In this document: in pieces, positions 10,714 to 19,380 of the stretch
Layout: each line of letters opens with the position of its first letter
Numbering within the stretch: position 1 is the stretch's first letter
Assembly (NCBI RefSeq): GCF_963675585.1
Contig: NZ_OY776414.1
Location: 1,219,001 to 1,283,000, forward strand
Direction: 5' to 3'
DNA length: 64,000 nucleotides
From: an uncultured Draconibacterium sp.
GTDB lineage: Bacteria; Bacteroidota; Bacteroidia; Bacteroidales; Prolixibacteraceae
Program-made: the position numbers and the translations under genes
Notes under the pieces: model-generated
The model's input: only the letters and a program-made list of their open reading frames with translations
What the model was told of the DNA's origin: nothing
The model's database searches: none

Positions 10714-11400
10714 TTAATTCAATTTAGTGTTCACGCGTGCAATGTAACGATCAGCATTTGTTCCTTCTGTTGATTCAGGAAATTTTGCTTTAATCTCTTT
10801 GTAGATTGCAAGAGCGTCTTCCAATTCATCCATCGATTCCAGTAATGAAGCTGCTTTCATCATATAAATAGGAGTAGTTAACTCGTTATCGTTTACTGCG
10901 TACGCCTTTTTGTACTGTTTTAGAGCTTTGTCTTGCTCGCCCATTTCAAGGTAAGCATCACCTTTTGCACCTTCAACAACAGGAGCCAACAACAAATCAT
11001 CGCTTTTAAACTTGTTCAGGTAATCCAATGCTTCTTCGTATTGTCCCAGGTTCAGGTACGAAATTCCGGCATAATAATTAGCTCTGTTTGCAGCTTTGGT
11101 AATACCGTAGTCATCAATAATATCTAAAAACCCAAGGTAGTTACCGTCTCCGTTTATTGCCAGATTAAATGAATCTTTTTCGAAATAATTTTCGGCCATA
11201 AACATTTGCGACAATGCTTCGTCTTCTTTCGGCTGTAAATAGAATTTGCCGAAACCAAGATAAGCGGCTACAACAATAATAATTCCTCCAACAACGTAAC
11301 TAATAATTTTCTGATTGTCTTCAACAAATTGTTCCGTTTTGGTTAACGCACTTTCCAGTTCCTGTAAATTATCGGCTTGATCAACTTTCTTTTTTGACAT
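10714..11400 (-). CDS. Membrane-anchored TPR protein
   Basis: From ATG 11400 the protein is 228 residues (MSKKKVDQADNLQE); an ATG 15 nt upstream is possible but less typical. A cytoplasmic Lys/Glu-rich head precedes one transmembrane segment at residues ~37-57 (IISYVVGGIIIVVAAYLGFG). At least three TPR-type helical pairs follow (ANYYAGISYLNLGQYEEALDY, EGAKGDAYLEMGEQDKALKQY, MKAASLLESMDELEDALAIY). The topology (short inside tail, one anchor, outside TPRs) resembles YfgM, the SecYEG-associated envelope protein, but similarity is structural only. It is divergent from recF and followed by its own terminator. Confidence 0.8.
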   Translation of the reverse strand: MSKKKVDQADNLQELESALTKTEQFVEDNQKIISYVVGGIIIVVAAYLGFGKFYLQPKEDEALSQMFMAENYFEKDSFNLAINGDGNYLGFLDIIDDYGITKAANRANYYAGISYLNLGQYEEALDYLNKFKSDDLLLAPVVEGAKGDAYLEMGEQDKALKQYKKAYAVNDNELTTPIYMMKAASLLESMDELEDALAIYKEIKAKFPESTEGTNADRYIARVNTKLN

Positions 11401-11547
11401 TTCTCTCTTTTTCAAAATTGTGCCGCAAAAATAGTTTTTTTTTCAAAAACGCTAATCTTATGCTTGTATTATTTTGAATAATAATCAACATAAAACTGTT
11501 ATTAAGTGCTTTTTACCAACATTTCTAAATTGTGCGACGTTTTTTAA

Positions 11548-11555
11548 TAGTTTTG
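11548..11555 (+). promoter_or_regulatory. recF -7 promoter box
   Basis: TAGTTTTG matches TAnnTTTG; a TTG lies about 19 nt upstream (near 11529-11533). Start codon 25 nt downstream, with GGAAAAG just before the ATG. Confidence 0.6.
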
Positions 11556-11580
11556 TAGCACTTTAATAAACCGGAAAAGA

Positions 11581-12687
11581 ATGCATATTGAAGAAATTTC
11601 AATAGTTAATTTTAAGAATTTAAATGAAGTTAAGGTCGGATTCTCGCCTAAATTAAATTGTTTTATTGGTAATAATGGAGCAGGAAAAACCAACATGCTC
11701 GATGCCATTTATTATTTGTCGTTTTGCAAGAGTTTTTTTAATGCCAGCGATCAACTGAACATAAATCACGAAGAGAATTTTTTTATGCTGAACGGGAACT
11801 ACCACCGTTCTGAATCGAAGGAAGTTATTTCGTGTGGATTACAAAAAGGGCAGAAAAAACAGTTTAAACGAAATACCAAAATTTATAAAAAGTTGCAGGA
11901 ACACATTGGTTTGCTGCCCTTGGTTATGATTACTCCTTCAGACGGGAATCTGATTTTGGGAGGAAGCGACGAACGCCGTAAATTTATGGACGGTGTTATT
12001 TCTCAGTACGACCAGAATTATTTGAACGATTTATTAAAGTACAACCGCGCATTGTTGCAACGAAATAATTTATTAAAACAGTTTGCTTCGGCACGTTTTT
12101 TTGATGAAGAGTTATTAAGTATCTGGGACAGCCAGTTGGTTGAATATGGGACGCGCATTCACGAGCAGCGCACAATTTTTGTAGAAAAGTTGATTCCTGT
12201 TTTTCAGCGCTACTATTCATTTATTTCGCAGGGTAACGAAATTGTGGGGCTCGAACATCAATCGGATTTGTATGGCAATGATTTTGAAGCCGAATTAAAA
12301 GCTGCTTTGTCAAAAGACCGCGCTGCTCAATATACCACTGTTGGAATTCACAAAGACGATTTAGTGTTGAATATTGGCGATTATGCAATTAAAAAACTGG
12401 GATCGCAAGGCCAGAAAAAAACCTACCTGGTTGCTTTAAAACTAGCTCAATTTGATTTTATAAAAGAGATATCGGGGCAAAAACCGATACTTTTACTCGA
12501 CGATATTTTTGACAAACTCGACCAGCACCGTGTTGAGCAAATAGTTACGACTGTAGCGGGCGAACAGTTTGGTCAGATATTTATAACAGACACCAATCGC
12601 GAACATTTAGACACAATTATTCGAAAAATGGATACTGATTTTCGTATTTTTAATGTACAATCAGGAAAAGTAGAACTGGCACAATGA
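11581..12687 (+). CDS. recF: DNA replication and repair protein RecF
   Basis: SMC-like ATPase that loads RecA at single-strand gaps with RecO and RecR. 368 residues, normal length. Walker A GNNGAGKT at residues 30-37, ABC signature LGSQGQKKT at ~275, Walker B PILLLDDIFDKLD at ~300 and the D-loop following it, with the RecF-type ending QIFITDTNREHL. The first strand MHIEEISIVNFKNL is typical. The last four bases (ATGA) overlap the next gene, a DUF721/DciA-type protein, indicating translational coupling. Confidence 0.96.
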   Translation: MHIEEISIVNFKNLNEVKVGFSPKLNCFIGNNGAGKTNMLDAIYYLSFCKSFFNASDQLNINHEENFFMLNGNYHRSESKEVISCGLQKGQKKQFKRNTKIYKKLQEHIGLLPLVMITPSDGNLILGGSDERRKFMDGVISQYDQNYLNDLLKYNRALLQRNNLLKQFASARFFDEELLSIWDSQLVEYGTRIHEQRTIFVEKLIPVFQRYYSFISQGNEIVGLEHQSDLYGNDFEAELKAALSKDRAAQYTTVGIHKDDLVLNIGDYAIKKLGSQGQKKTYLVALKLAQFDFIKEISGQKPILLLDDIFDKLDQHRVEQIVTTVAGEQFGQIFITDTNREHLDTIIRKMDTDFRIFNVQSGKVELAQ

Positions 12688-12974
12688 GAAGAAGTAATAC
12701 ACAATCGTTAAGTGAGGTTTTAAAAGAGTACATCGCACAAAACCGAATAGAAAGCAAACTAAAAGAAGTTGATGTGGTGCAAGGGTGGGAAAATTTGCTT
12801 GGTAAAACCATAGCACATTATACAAAAAACATATACATCAGTAATCGTATTTTATATGTTGAAATCTCATCGTCGGTTGTAAAAAATGAACTTTTTATGA
12901 TGCGCGATGAAATTTGCCGCCGCATAAATGAGAATGCCGGTCAGAATGTAGTTTCAAAAATTATTTTTAAATAA
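12684..12974 (+). CDS. DUF721/DciA-like protein
   Basis: 96 residues. The fold signature of DUF721 is visible: an N-terminal helix (SLSEVLKEYIAQNRI), the V-x-x-x-W motif (VDVVQGWENLLGKTIAHYT) and the beta-hairpin ILYVEISSSVVKNELFMMRDEI. DciA proteins of this family interact with the replicative helicase DnaB and act in its loading; in many genomes they sit beside recF or dnaA. The gene overlaps recF by 4 nt. The protein is minimal, lacking the C-terminal extension some DciA have. Function by family and context only. Confidence 0.85.
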   Translation: MRRSNTQSLSEVLKEYIAQNRIESKLKEVDVVQGWENLLGKTIAHYTKNIYISNRILYVEISSSVVKNELFMMRDEICRRINENAGQNVVSKIIFK

Positions 12975-12989
12975 AAACAAACCTAATCT

Positions 12990-13883
12990 ATGAACCTGGA
13001 CGAATTAAACGAAGAGTTTGGACTTGAGGGAGAAATTGGCTTTTACGAAGAAGAAGATATTGTATTTGCGATGGTTTCGAATAAATATGCCGACGCCACA
13101 ATAAGCTTATACGGAGCACAAATATTAAATTACAATCCGGTACGAAGTATGGAAATTTTGTGGATGAGTCCGGAGAGTATTTTTGAAAAAGGCAAAGCAA
13201 TTCGGGGTGGAATTCCGGTTTGTTTTCCCTGGTTTGGTCCACATGTTAGTTATGAAAGTATGCCTCAGCACGGTTTTGCCCGTATTTTGGACTGGGAAGT
13301 TTCTAAAACTGAAATGCTCCCGAATGGCGAAAGCAAAATTGTATTACAGCTTTGTTCTTCTGAAGAAACTAAAAAATACTGGCCGTACGATTTCTGTGCC
13401 GATATGATTTTTACTGTGGGAAATAAACTTTCGGTTACGCTTAAAGTTACCAATACTTCAAACGAGCCACTTGATTATACCTGTGCCTTGCATAGTTATT
13501 TTAGTTTGTCGGCTATTCAGAATATTACCATTGAAGGATTGGAAAATACGCTTTACAAGAACCAGTTAGATGGAGGCGAATATCTACAGGAGACTGAATT
13601 ACTTGAGATTGCCCAGGCAGAAACCCGTCATTATTACGACACCGAAACTACCTGCGTGATTGACGATCCCATTTATAAACGACGTATTCGAATTGAAAAA
13701 GAGGGGAGTAAGAATACCACAGTTTGGAATCCATGGGCTGAAGCATGTTTGCAAATGGGCGATGTACCAGACGATGCATACGAAACCTTTGTGTGTTTGG
13801 AAACGGTAAACAAGATTAACAACAGTATTAAACTTGCGCCGGGAGAAAATCACGAAACCACAGCAATAATTGGAATAGAATAG
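12990..13883 (+). CDS. D-hexose-6-phosphate mutarotase (YeaD-like)
   Basis: 297 residues, aldose-1-epimerase superfamily, glucose-6-phosphate 1-epimerase group. Motifs: IRGGIPVCFPWFGPH (phosphate/sugar site Arg), MPQHGFARILDWEV (catalytic His-Gly-Phe-Ala-Arg), TCALHSYFSLS (second His) and the acidic C-terminal VNPWAEACLQMGDVPDDAYETFVCLETVN region, shortened here to its key pieces NPWAE and FVCLE. It interconverts the alpha and beta anomers of hexose 6-phosphates in the cytoplasm. It starts 15 nt after the DUF721 gene, likely same transcript, with no obvious functional link to recF. A strong bidirectional terminator follows. Confidence 0.92.
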   Translation: MNLDELNEEFGLEGEIGFYEEEDIVFAMVSNKYADATISLYGAQILNYNPVRSMEILWMSPESIFEKGKAIRGGIPVCFPWFGPHVSYESMPQHGFARILDWEVSKTEMLPNGESKIVLQLCSSEETKKYWPYDFCADMIFTVGNKLSVTLKVTNTSNEPLDYTCALHSYFSLSAIQNITIEGLENTLYKNQLDGGEYLQETELLEIAQAETRHYYDTETTCVIDDPIYKRRIRIEKEGSKNTTVWNPWAEACLQMGDVPDDAYETFVCLETVNKINNSIKLAPGENHETTAIIGIE

Positions 13884-13912
13884 AAAAAGCTGCCTGAAAC
13901 GGGCAGCTTTTT
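13884..13912 (+). terminator. Bidirectional terminator
   Basis: 11-bp perfect stem AAAAAGCTGCC / GGCAGCTTTTT with a 7-nt loop, between the converging mutarotase and ndk genes. Confidence 0.92.
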
Positions 13913-13930
13913 TGTTTTATGATGCTTTGT

Positions 13931-14353
13931 TTAATAATATATTTCCAGTCTGTTGAAAAAGAAATCAGCCTCTATTTGAGCATTCTCATCGCTGTCTGAA
14001 CCGTGTACCGCATTTTCAGTCATACTGCAGGCAAACAATTTTCGAACCGTACCTTCTTTGGCATTTTCAGGATTAGTTGCCCCAATTAGTTCTCTAAAAT
14101 CTTCAATTGCATTCTCCTTTTCCAGAATTGCGGTAATTATTGGACCCGAACTCATAAACTTAATTAGGTTTTTAAAAAAAGGTTTTCCCTCGTGAACTGC
14201 ATAAAAAGCAGCTGCCTGAGTTTTCGAGATTCGCGTAAATTTTAATGCTTTTATTACAAACCCGGCTTCGTTAATCATTTTCAAAATTGCCCCGGCATAA
14301 TTGTTTTTTATCGCCGTTGGTTTGATTATTGTAAAAGTCATGTTTCCAGCCAT
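13931..14353 (-). CDS. ndk: Nucleoside diphosphate kinase
   Basis: Transfers the gamma-phosphate of ATP to NDPs through a phospho-histidine. 140 residues, the usual bacterial length. The catalytic signature ENAVHGSDSDENA carries the phospho-accepting His, and the family start MAGNMTFTIIKPTAIKNNYAG and the GATNPENAKEGTVRKLFA loop are intact. Monocistronic on the minus strand, converging on the mutarotase gene. Confidence 0.96.
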   Translation of the reverse strand: MAGNMTFTIIKPTAIKNNYAGAILKMINEAGFVIKALKFTRISKTQAAAFYAVHEGKPFFKNLIKFMSSGPIITAILEKENAIEDFRELIGATNPENAKEGTVRKLFACSMTENAVHGSDSDENAQIEADFFFNRLEIYY

Positions 14354-14433
14354 ATTCGAGTATTTTATTATGGTTAATATACAATATTACAAAAAATAGG
14401 ATTATGAAAGCTTTCTGTCGAGTGAAGAATTCT

Positions 14434-14441
14434 TATATTTG
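14434..14441 (+). promoter_or_regulatory. -7 promoter box of the DHH phosphoesterase gene
   Basis: TATATTTG, a perfect TAnnTTTG match, lies 21 nt before TTG 14463. It overlaps the more upstream TTG (14439), so that codon cannot be the start if this promoter is used. Confidence 0.6.
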
Positions 14442-14462
14442 TCCCTTCAAATTTTTAGCATT

Positions 14463-15494
14463 TTGAAAAACACTGAAATAGAGATTATTACGTCGGTAAA
14501 AAAGATATTGACCGAGAGCAAAAAGAAGATCACAATTGTTCCGCATGAACATCCTGATGGAGATGCCATTGGCTCAGCATTGGGACTTGGTCAGGTATTA
14601 AAAAACTTCGGACACGAGGTTCAGGTAATTTCGGTAAACGATTATCCCGATTTTTTAAAATGGTTTTCTTCCGATGTTCCTGTTTTAATTTTTGAGAAAG
14701 AAAAAAAAGTAGCAAAAGAATTGATGTTTGCTTCGGATATAATGATTTGCGTTGATTTTAATGAAGAAAAACGCACCGGACACCTGGAGAAATTCATAAA
14801 ACGTTTTGAAAATACCAGGATACTTATCGATCATCATCCGTATCCAACCGACTTTTGCGACTATACTATTTCCGAAACAAGTTACAGTTCAACGGCCGAA
14901 TTGGTTTTTGATGTAACCGAAGCAATTGGCTTACATCCACAGATTGATTTAAAGGCTGCTGAAGCCTTGTTTACAGGAGTTTTAACCGATACAGGAGGAT
15001 TTAATCACAATACATCGAATAATACCTTTAAAGTGGTTTCAAAGCTAATGGAGCTGGGTATTAATACCGATAAAATTCGTTCGGAGGTATTTAGTAACTT
15101 TTCTGCCCATCGCATGAGATTGCTGGGATACTGTTTGAATGAAAAAATGAAGGTTTTTCCTGAATTTCGTTCGGCTGTAATTAGTTTAACCATTGAAGAA
15201 CTGGAGCGATTTAACTTTAAACCCGGCGATACTGAAGGATTTGTAAATTATCCGCTCTCGATAAATAATATTGTATTCAGTGCGTTATTTATCGAAAAGG
15301 TGGGATTTGTTAAAGCTTCTTTTCGATCAAAGGGTAATTTCCCTGCCAATACTTTTTCGAGCCAACATTTTAACGGCGGCGGCCATTTAAACGCTGCCGG
15401 TGGCGAATCGGAATTAAACCTGGAAGAAACTATTGCAAAGTTCACGCAACTATTACCCGAGTTTAAGCATCAGTTGTTGGAAACAACAATTTAA
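14463..15494 (+). CDS. DHH-family phosphoesterase (NrnA-like oligoribonuclease/pAp phosphatase)
   Basis: About 343 residues from TTG 14463; no ATG precedes the conserved domain and the further TTG at 14439 lies in the promoter. DHH domain: PHEHPDGDAIGSALG (motif I, metal Asp), CVDFNEE (motif II), ILIDHHPYPTDF (motif III, the DHH triad) and FTGVLTDTGGF (motif IV). DHHA1 C-terminal domain ends in the GGGHLNAAG substrate loop. The family degrades nanoRNAs and/or dephosphorylates 3'-phosphoadenosine 5'-phosphate; the balance of activities is not visible. It is followed closely by two FKBP lipoprotein genes. Confidence 0.92.
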   Translation: MKNTEIEIITSVKKILTESKKKITIVPHEHPDGDAIGSALGLGQVLKNFGHEVQVISVNDYPDFLKWFSSDVPVLIFEKEKKVAKELMFASDIMICVDFNEEKRTGHLEKFIKRFENTRILIDHHPYPTDFCDYTISETSYSSTAELVFDVTEAIGLHPQIDLKAAEALFTGVLTDTGGFNHNTSNNTFKVVSKLMELGINTDKIRSEVFSNFSAHRMRLLGYCLNEKMKVFPEFRSAVISLTIEELERFNFKPGDTEGFVNYPLSINNIVFSALFIEKVGFVKASFRSKGNFPANTFSSQHFNGGGHLNAAGGESELNLEETIAKFTQLLPEFKHQLLETTI

Positions 15495-15504
15495 ATGTAA
15501 TAGA

Positions 15505-16008
15505 ATGAAGTTAAGATTTTTTAGAAATTTAGTATTTGCAGCGCTTTTAATTGGTTTTGTAGCATCGTGTATTGATGATAATGGTAGTACTTATATTCCG
15601 CCGACTCACGAAGAAGAAATGGCACTTTTAAATGAGTATCTGGATACATTACAAAACAGAGGACTTGACATTGATACAACCGAACTGGGTGTGTATTACA
15701 TTGTCGATTCCATTGGTGAAGGTGCTTTCCCTGTGGTTGGCGATACTTGCGAGGTAAAATACACCGGCTTTTTTATCGATGGATCAATATTTGATACGTC
15801 GGGTACTAACACGTTTGAATTTATTTTAGGTTCGGAAAATTTAATTCCCGGATGGAACGATGGAATGAAAGTAATTAACAAAGGAGCATTTGTTTATTTG
15901 TTAATTCCGTCTGAATTGGCTTACGGTAGCACGGGCTATTCTTCAGTCCCTCCGAATACTACAATAATTTTTAACATTGAAATGGTAGATATTAAGCAAG
16001 GTTATTAA
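15505..16008 (+). CDS. FKBP-type peptidyl-prolyl isomerase, lipoprotein
   Basis: 167 residues from ATG 15505, 10 nt after the DHH gene. The signal peptide MKLRFFRNLVFAALLIGFVA ends in lipobox VASC (Cys 22), so it is a membrane lipoprotein. The FKBP domain covers roughly residues 60-165 and keeps the active-site set: VKYTGFFIDGSIFDTS (Tyr, Phe-Asp), LIPGWNDGMKVINKG (Ile, Trp), LAYGSTGYSSVPPNTTIIF (Tyr and the closing Phe/Ile). Probably a periplasmic folding isomerase. A second, more divergent FKBP lipoprotein gene follows after 70 nt. Confidence 0.88.
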   Translation: MKLRFFRNLVFAALLIGFVASCIDDNGSTYIPPTHEEEMALLNEYLDTLQNRGLDIDTTELGVYYIVDSIGEGAFPVVGDTCEVKYTGFFIDGSIFDTSGTNTFEFILGSENLIPGWNDGMKVINKGAFVYLLIPSELAYGSTGYSSVPPNTTIIFNIEMVDIKQGY

Positions 16009-16078
16009 TTTTGCTGAAAATTAGAATGGTGTTAAACTGTTTCCATTCTATTAAAACATGAGAAATAATTATAATCAG

Positions 16079-16600
16079 ATGAAGAAAACTCTAGCAATAG
16101 TATTTTTGGTTTTAGGCACAGTTGCATTTTTTGCCTGCAACGATGGTATTGATTACGAAAAGATGAGAAAGGAAGAATTGGCTATTCTTGATGCATACAT
16201 TGCCAGAGTGCACCCGGGTGCCGAGCCAACTCCTTCGGGTCTTTATTACTTTAATGAAGAAGGAACCGGATCGGGAGATACCATTAAATTAGGAGACAGG
16301 GTTCAGATCTATTATGCAACCTGGGCACTTATAGATGCAGAAGATAGTGTGCTTGTTGATGAAACTTCGGGTTATTTAGATGGTCACAGATACGAACCAT
16401 ACAGTTTTGTTGTTGGTGCCGGAACTTCAATCACCGGCCTTGAAGAAGCAACAAGATACATGCAGCCCGGTACTCGTTCTCATTTGGTAATAAACTCCGA
16501 ATTGGCTTATGGCCAACAAGGTTCAGGAAGTATCGGATCGTTTCAAACCGTTTTAATGGAAGTTGAAGTTTATAAAGTAATTCCATTGGATACCGAATAA
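16079..16600 (+). CDS. Divergent FKBP-like lipoprotein
   Basis: 173 residues from ATG 16079 (MKKTLAIVFLVLGTVAFFAC; lipobox FFAC); an ATG 21 nt upstream is also possible. It shares the layout of the preceding lipoprotein (short E/D-rich linker with 'EELAILDAYIARVHPGAEPT' then an FKBP fold). The FKBP core is recognisable (RVQIYYATWALID, LVINSELAYGQQGSGSIGSF), but the Phe-Asp pair is replaced and the pocket Trp is Leu (SITGLEEA). Isomerase activity is therefore doubtful; it may keep only a chaperone role. A small hairpin (TAGAATGG/CCATTCTA, 16022-16050) lies in the gap before it. Confidence 0.82.
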   Translation: MKKTLAIVFLVLGTVAFFACNDGIDYEKMRKEELAILDAYIARVHPGAEPTPSGLYYFNEEGTGSGDTIKLGDRVQIYYATWALIDAEDSVLVDETSGYLDGHRYEPYSFVVGAGTSITGLEEATRYMQPGTRSHLVINSELAYGQQGSGSIGSFQTVLMEVEVYKVIPLDTE

Positions 16601-16618
16601 AAGTAAGAAGTTACTGTT

Positions 16619-17686
16619 ATGAACAGAGCACAACTTCTGAAAAAATTATTACCCGGTTTTATTCCTCTTTTTGTTTTTATCGCAGCCGATGAAATTTGGG
16701 GGACTAAAATCGGGTTGTTTGTTGCTATTGGTGTTGGTATTGCAGAAATGGCATGGATTGCCATAAAAGAAAAGCGTTTCGAAAAGTTTGTTTTATTCGA
16801 TACGCTTTTGTTAGTTATACTTGGTGGAGTATCCATTCTGCTCGACAATGATATTTTCTTTAAACTTAAACCCGGTTTAATTGAACTAATTCTAGTGGCC
16901 ATTCTGGCTATTTCATCATTTTCATCGATAAATATTATTGGATTAATGGGGCAGCGCTACCTAAAAGATGCCCAATTTAATGATACACAGCTGGCCCAAA
17001 TGCGACAAAGTATGAAAGCCTTGTTTTATATTTTTTCGGCACACACTGTTCTGGTTTTTTATTCAGCCTTTTTTATGAGTAAAGAGGCCTGGGCTTTTAT
17101 CAGCGGAGTTTTGTTTTATATTATTTTCGGCATGTATTTTCTGTTTGAAATGTATCGTCAAAAGCGATTACAAAAGAATACGACAAACGAAGAATGGGTT
17201 CCCTTGGTTGACGAGAGCGGTAAGGTTTTAGGCCGGGCTCCCCGCAGTCAGGTGCACAACGGTAGCAAACTTTTACATCCGGTTGTACACTTGCATGTGT
17301 TGAATAAAAATAAATCGATTCTTATTCAGAAACGTCCCATGAACAAACAAATACAACCCGGTAAATGGGACACTGCCGTCGGAGGTCATATTTCGGATGG
17401 CGAAACACTGGAGCAAGCCCTGAAAAAAGAAGCATTTGAAGAAATTGGGTTAAAGGATTTTTCTGCGAAACTTCAGAAAGTGTACAAGTGGGAATCGGAA
17501 GTTGAAGCTGAACTGGTTTATATGTTTACCACCTACGACTTTAAGAATTATGGAGTTCAGTCGGATGAAGTGGAGGAACTACGTTTCTGGACCAAAAACC
17601 AGGTGGAGAAAAACCTTGGGAAAGAAGTGTTTACACCCAATTTTGAGCACGAATTTTTACTGCTCAAAAAACTGCAACTACTTTAG
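16619..17686 (+). CDS. Membrane (YciB/IspZ-like) domain fused to Nudix hydrolase
   Basis: 355 residues. Residues ~1-180 hold five to six hydrophobic helices (LLPGFIPLFVFIAADEIWGT, LLLVILGGVSILLDN, LVAILAISSFSSINII, AHTVLVFYSAFFMS, AFISGVLFYIIFGMYFLF) in an order like the inner-membrane septation protein YciB/IspZ. Residues ~190-350 are a Nudix domain of the IPP-isomerase-like/YfcD type (WVPLVDESGKVLGRAPRSQV, HPVVHLHVLN, QPGKWDTAVGGHISDGETL). The Nudix box is G-x5-E-x7-KEAFEEIGL, with Lys in place of the usual Arg. Substrate unknown. The frame is continuous with no sign of an assembly error. Confidence 0.85.
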   Translation: MNRAQLLKKLLPGFIPLFVFIAADEIWGTKIGLFVAIGVGIAEMAWIAIKEKRFEKFVLFDTLLLVILGGVSILLDNDIFFKLKPGLIELILVAILAISSFSSINIIGLMGQRYLKDAQFNDTQLAQMRQSMKALFYIFSAHTVLVFYSAFFMSKEAWAFISGVLFYIIFGMYFLFEMYRQKRLQKNTTNEEWVPLVDESGKVLGRAPRSQVHNGSKLLHPVVHLHVLNKNKSILIQKRPMNKQIQPGKWDTAVGGHISDGETLEQALKKEAFEEIGLKDFSAKLQKVYKWESEVEAELVYMFTTYDFKNYGVQSDEVEELRFWTKNQVEKNLGKEVFTPNFEHEFLLLKKLQLL

Positions 17687-17740
17687 CATCTCTTTTTACA
17701 TATAACAACTAAGTCTTTAGTTTAACCACTTGTTTTTTAA

Positions 17741-18439
17741 CTAACCAAGTAAAAATATAACCGGTTGTTTGTGCAAATCGGGTGTTTTTCCTTTCCACTC
17801 CTGGACGGTTTTTGTAACAATATATTCCTGTTCTCCGGTAATATTGGCAGCAATGCAGAGTAGAGTCGATGGCGAGCATGTTTTTAACAGATCGGCAATT
17901 AACTGGTTGTTACGGTATGGCGTTTCAATAAAAATCTGTGTCTGCTTTTCGATTATTATTCGTTTTTCAAGAGCAGCAATTTCTTTGGTGCGTTCTATCG
18001 GTTTCACAGGCAAATAGCCTTTAAACGCAAAATTTTGTCCGTTTAATCCCGAAGCCATCAATGCCAGCAAAATGGATGAAGGACCAACAATGGGAACTAC
18101 TTTAAACCCACGTTGATGAGCCATTCGAACTACATCGGCTCCCGGATCGGCAACTCCCGGGCAACCGGCCTCAGAAATAACGGCAATGTCCTTTCCGTCA
18201 ACAAGTGGTTTTAAAAAACGTGGCAAATCCTGCACCTGAGTGCGTTTGTTAATTTCGTAAAAAGTACACTCGTCAATGTTTATATCGCGGTTAACCTGTT
18301 TCATAAACCTGCGCGCCGTACGAATATTCTCAACGATAAAATAGCGGGTATTGGTAAGTATCGTTTCAATTTGTGCCGGCATAACAAGTTGCCAGTCGCC
18401 TTCGGCTAAAACATTTGGTACAAGATAGAGTGCTGCCAT
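17741..18439 (-). CDS. SAM-dependent methyltransferase, RsmI-like (tetrapyrrole methylase fold)
   Basis: 232 residues. The fold is that of the YraL/RsmI group, whose best-known member 2'-O-methylates C1402 of 16S rRNA. Seen: ALYLVPNVLAEGD at the N-terminus, FIVENIRTARRFMK (compare 'aEDtRxtxxLL' of RsmI), VISEAGCPGVADPGADVVRMA (the SAM-loop hallmark) and IVGPSSILLALMASGLNGQNF AFKGYLP in two adjoining blocks, then FIETPYRNNQLI. The N-terminal block is shorter than in canonical RsmI, and Bacteroidota commonly carry this shorter paralogue, so the exact rRNA target is uncertain. Divergent from the next gene. Confidence 0.82.
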   Translation of the reverse strand: MAALYLVPNVLAEGDWQLVMPAQIETILTNTRYFIVENIRTARRFMKQVNRDINIDECTFYEINKRTQVQDLPRFLKPLVDGKDIAVISEAGCPGVADPGADVVRMAHQRGFKVVPIVGPSSILLALMASGLNGQNFAFKGYLPVKPIERTKEIAALEKRIIIEKQTQIFIETPYRNNQLIADLLKTCSPSTLLCIAANITGEQEYIVTKTVQEWKGKTPDLHKQPVIFLLG

Positions 18440-18506
18440 TGTTAAAAATTTTATGCAAAAGTAGTTATAATCCCAGTTTCAAAAGCACTTTTGTTAAATT
18501 TGCTTC

Positions 18507-19292
18507 ATGCCCATTAACAAAAAACTACATATCGAAGCTACTTTTCTTGGAACCGGCACATCGCAGGGAGTTCCGGTTGTTGCCTGTAAATGCGAGGTAT
18601 GTCAATCTAACGATCTTAAAGACAAACGGCTTCGTTCTTCCTTGTTATTAACTATTAATGGTTTTAATTTTGTGATTGATGCCGGACCCGATTTCCGTCA
18701 GCAAATGTTACGGGAAAAAGTAATGTCGTTGCGGTCGATACTTTTAACACACGAACATGTCGATCATATTTTTGGCCTCGACGATATTCGGTCGTACAAC
18801 TGGATTCAGAAGAATCCGATGGAAATTTATGCTGAAGAACGGGTGCAAACCGCGATAAAAAGAATATTCAATTATGTGTTTGCAGAGTTTAAATATCCGG
18901 GCATCCCGAAGATGCATCTCGAGGATGTGACTGATAATCCGTTCGCCATTGAAAGCATTAAGTTTGTGCCTATCCGTTGCTGGCACCATAAACTTCCGGT
19001 GTACGGATACAGAGTAGGGGATTTAACCTATATAACCGATACAAACTTTATAGAAGACAAAGAATTAGAGAAGATAAAAGGCACAAAGGTTTTAATTATT
19101 AATTGTCTGCGTAAAGAAAAACACCTTTCGCATTTTAGCCTGGACGAAGTTCTTGAAATAGTCTCTAAAATCGAGCCTGAAAAAACATATCTTACACATA
19201 TGAGCCATGCTTTGGGTAAGTATGAAGATTTAATTAAAGAGTTGCCCGAAAATATACTGCCGGCTTATGATGGTTTAAAAATTGAACTTTAA
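18507..19292 (+). CDS. MBL-fold metallo-hydrolase (PhnP/RNase Z-like)
   Basis: 261 residues. Metallo-beta-lactamase fold: FLGTGTSQGVPVVACKCEVC at the start (with a Cys pair and VPV that mark the PhnP/'lipoate-ligase-associated' subgroup), FVIDAGPDFRQQML, the metal motif LTHEHVDHIFGLDD (HxHxDH), HKLPVYGYRVGDLTYITDTNFI (Asp ligand) and LTHMSHALG (last His). CKCEVCQSND fits the structural Zn site seen in PhnP. PhnP is a cyclic-phosphate phosphodiesterase, but no phosphonate genes are here, so substrate is open. Monocistronic. Confidence 0.9.
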   Translation: MPINKKLHIEATFLGTGTSQGVPVVACKCEVCQSNDLKDKRLRSSLLLTINGFNFVIDAGPDFRQQMLREKVMSLRSILLTHEHVDHIFGLDDIRSYNWIQKNPMEIYAEERVQTAIKRIFNYVFAEFKYPGIPKMHLEDVTDNPFAIESIKFVPIRCWHHKLPVYGYRVGDLTYITDTNFIEDKELEKIKGTKVLIINCLRKEKHLSHFSLDEVLEIVSKIEPEKTYLTHMSHALGKYEDLIKELPENILPAYDGLKIEL

Positions 19293-19380
19293 AATCGATA
19301 TCCTAAGGACATAAAGATTCAGATCGCTTTTTGTTGTATTCGGTTTTTGTATCTGGTTTCCTGTTGGTATAACTAATTAT

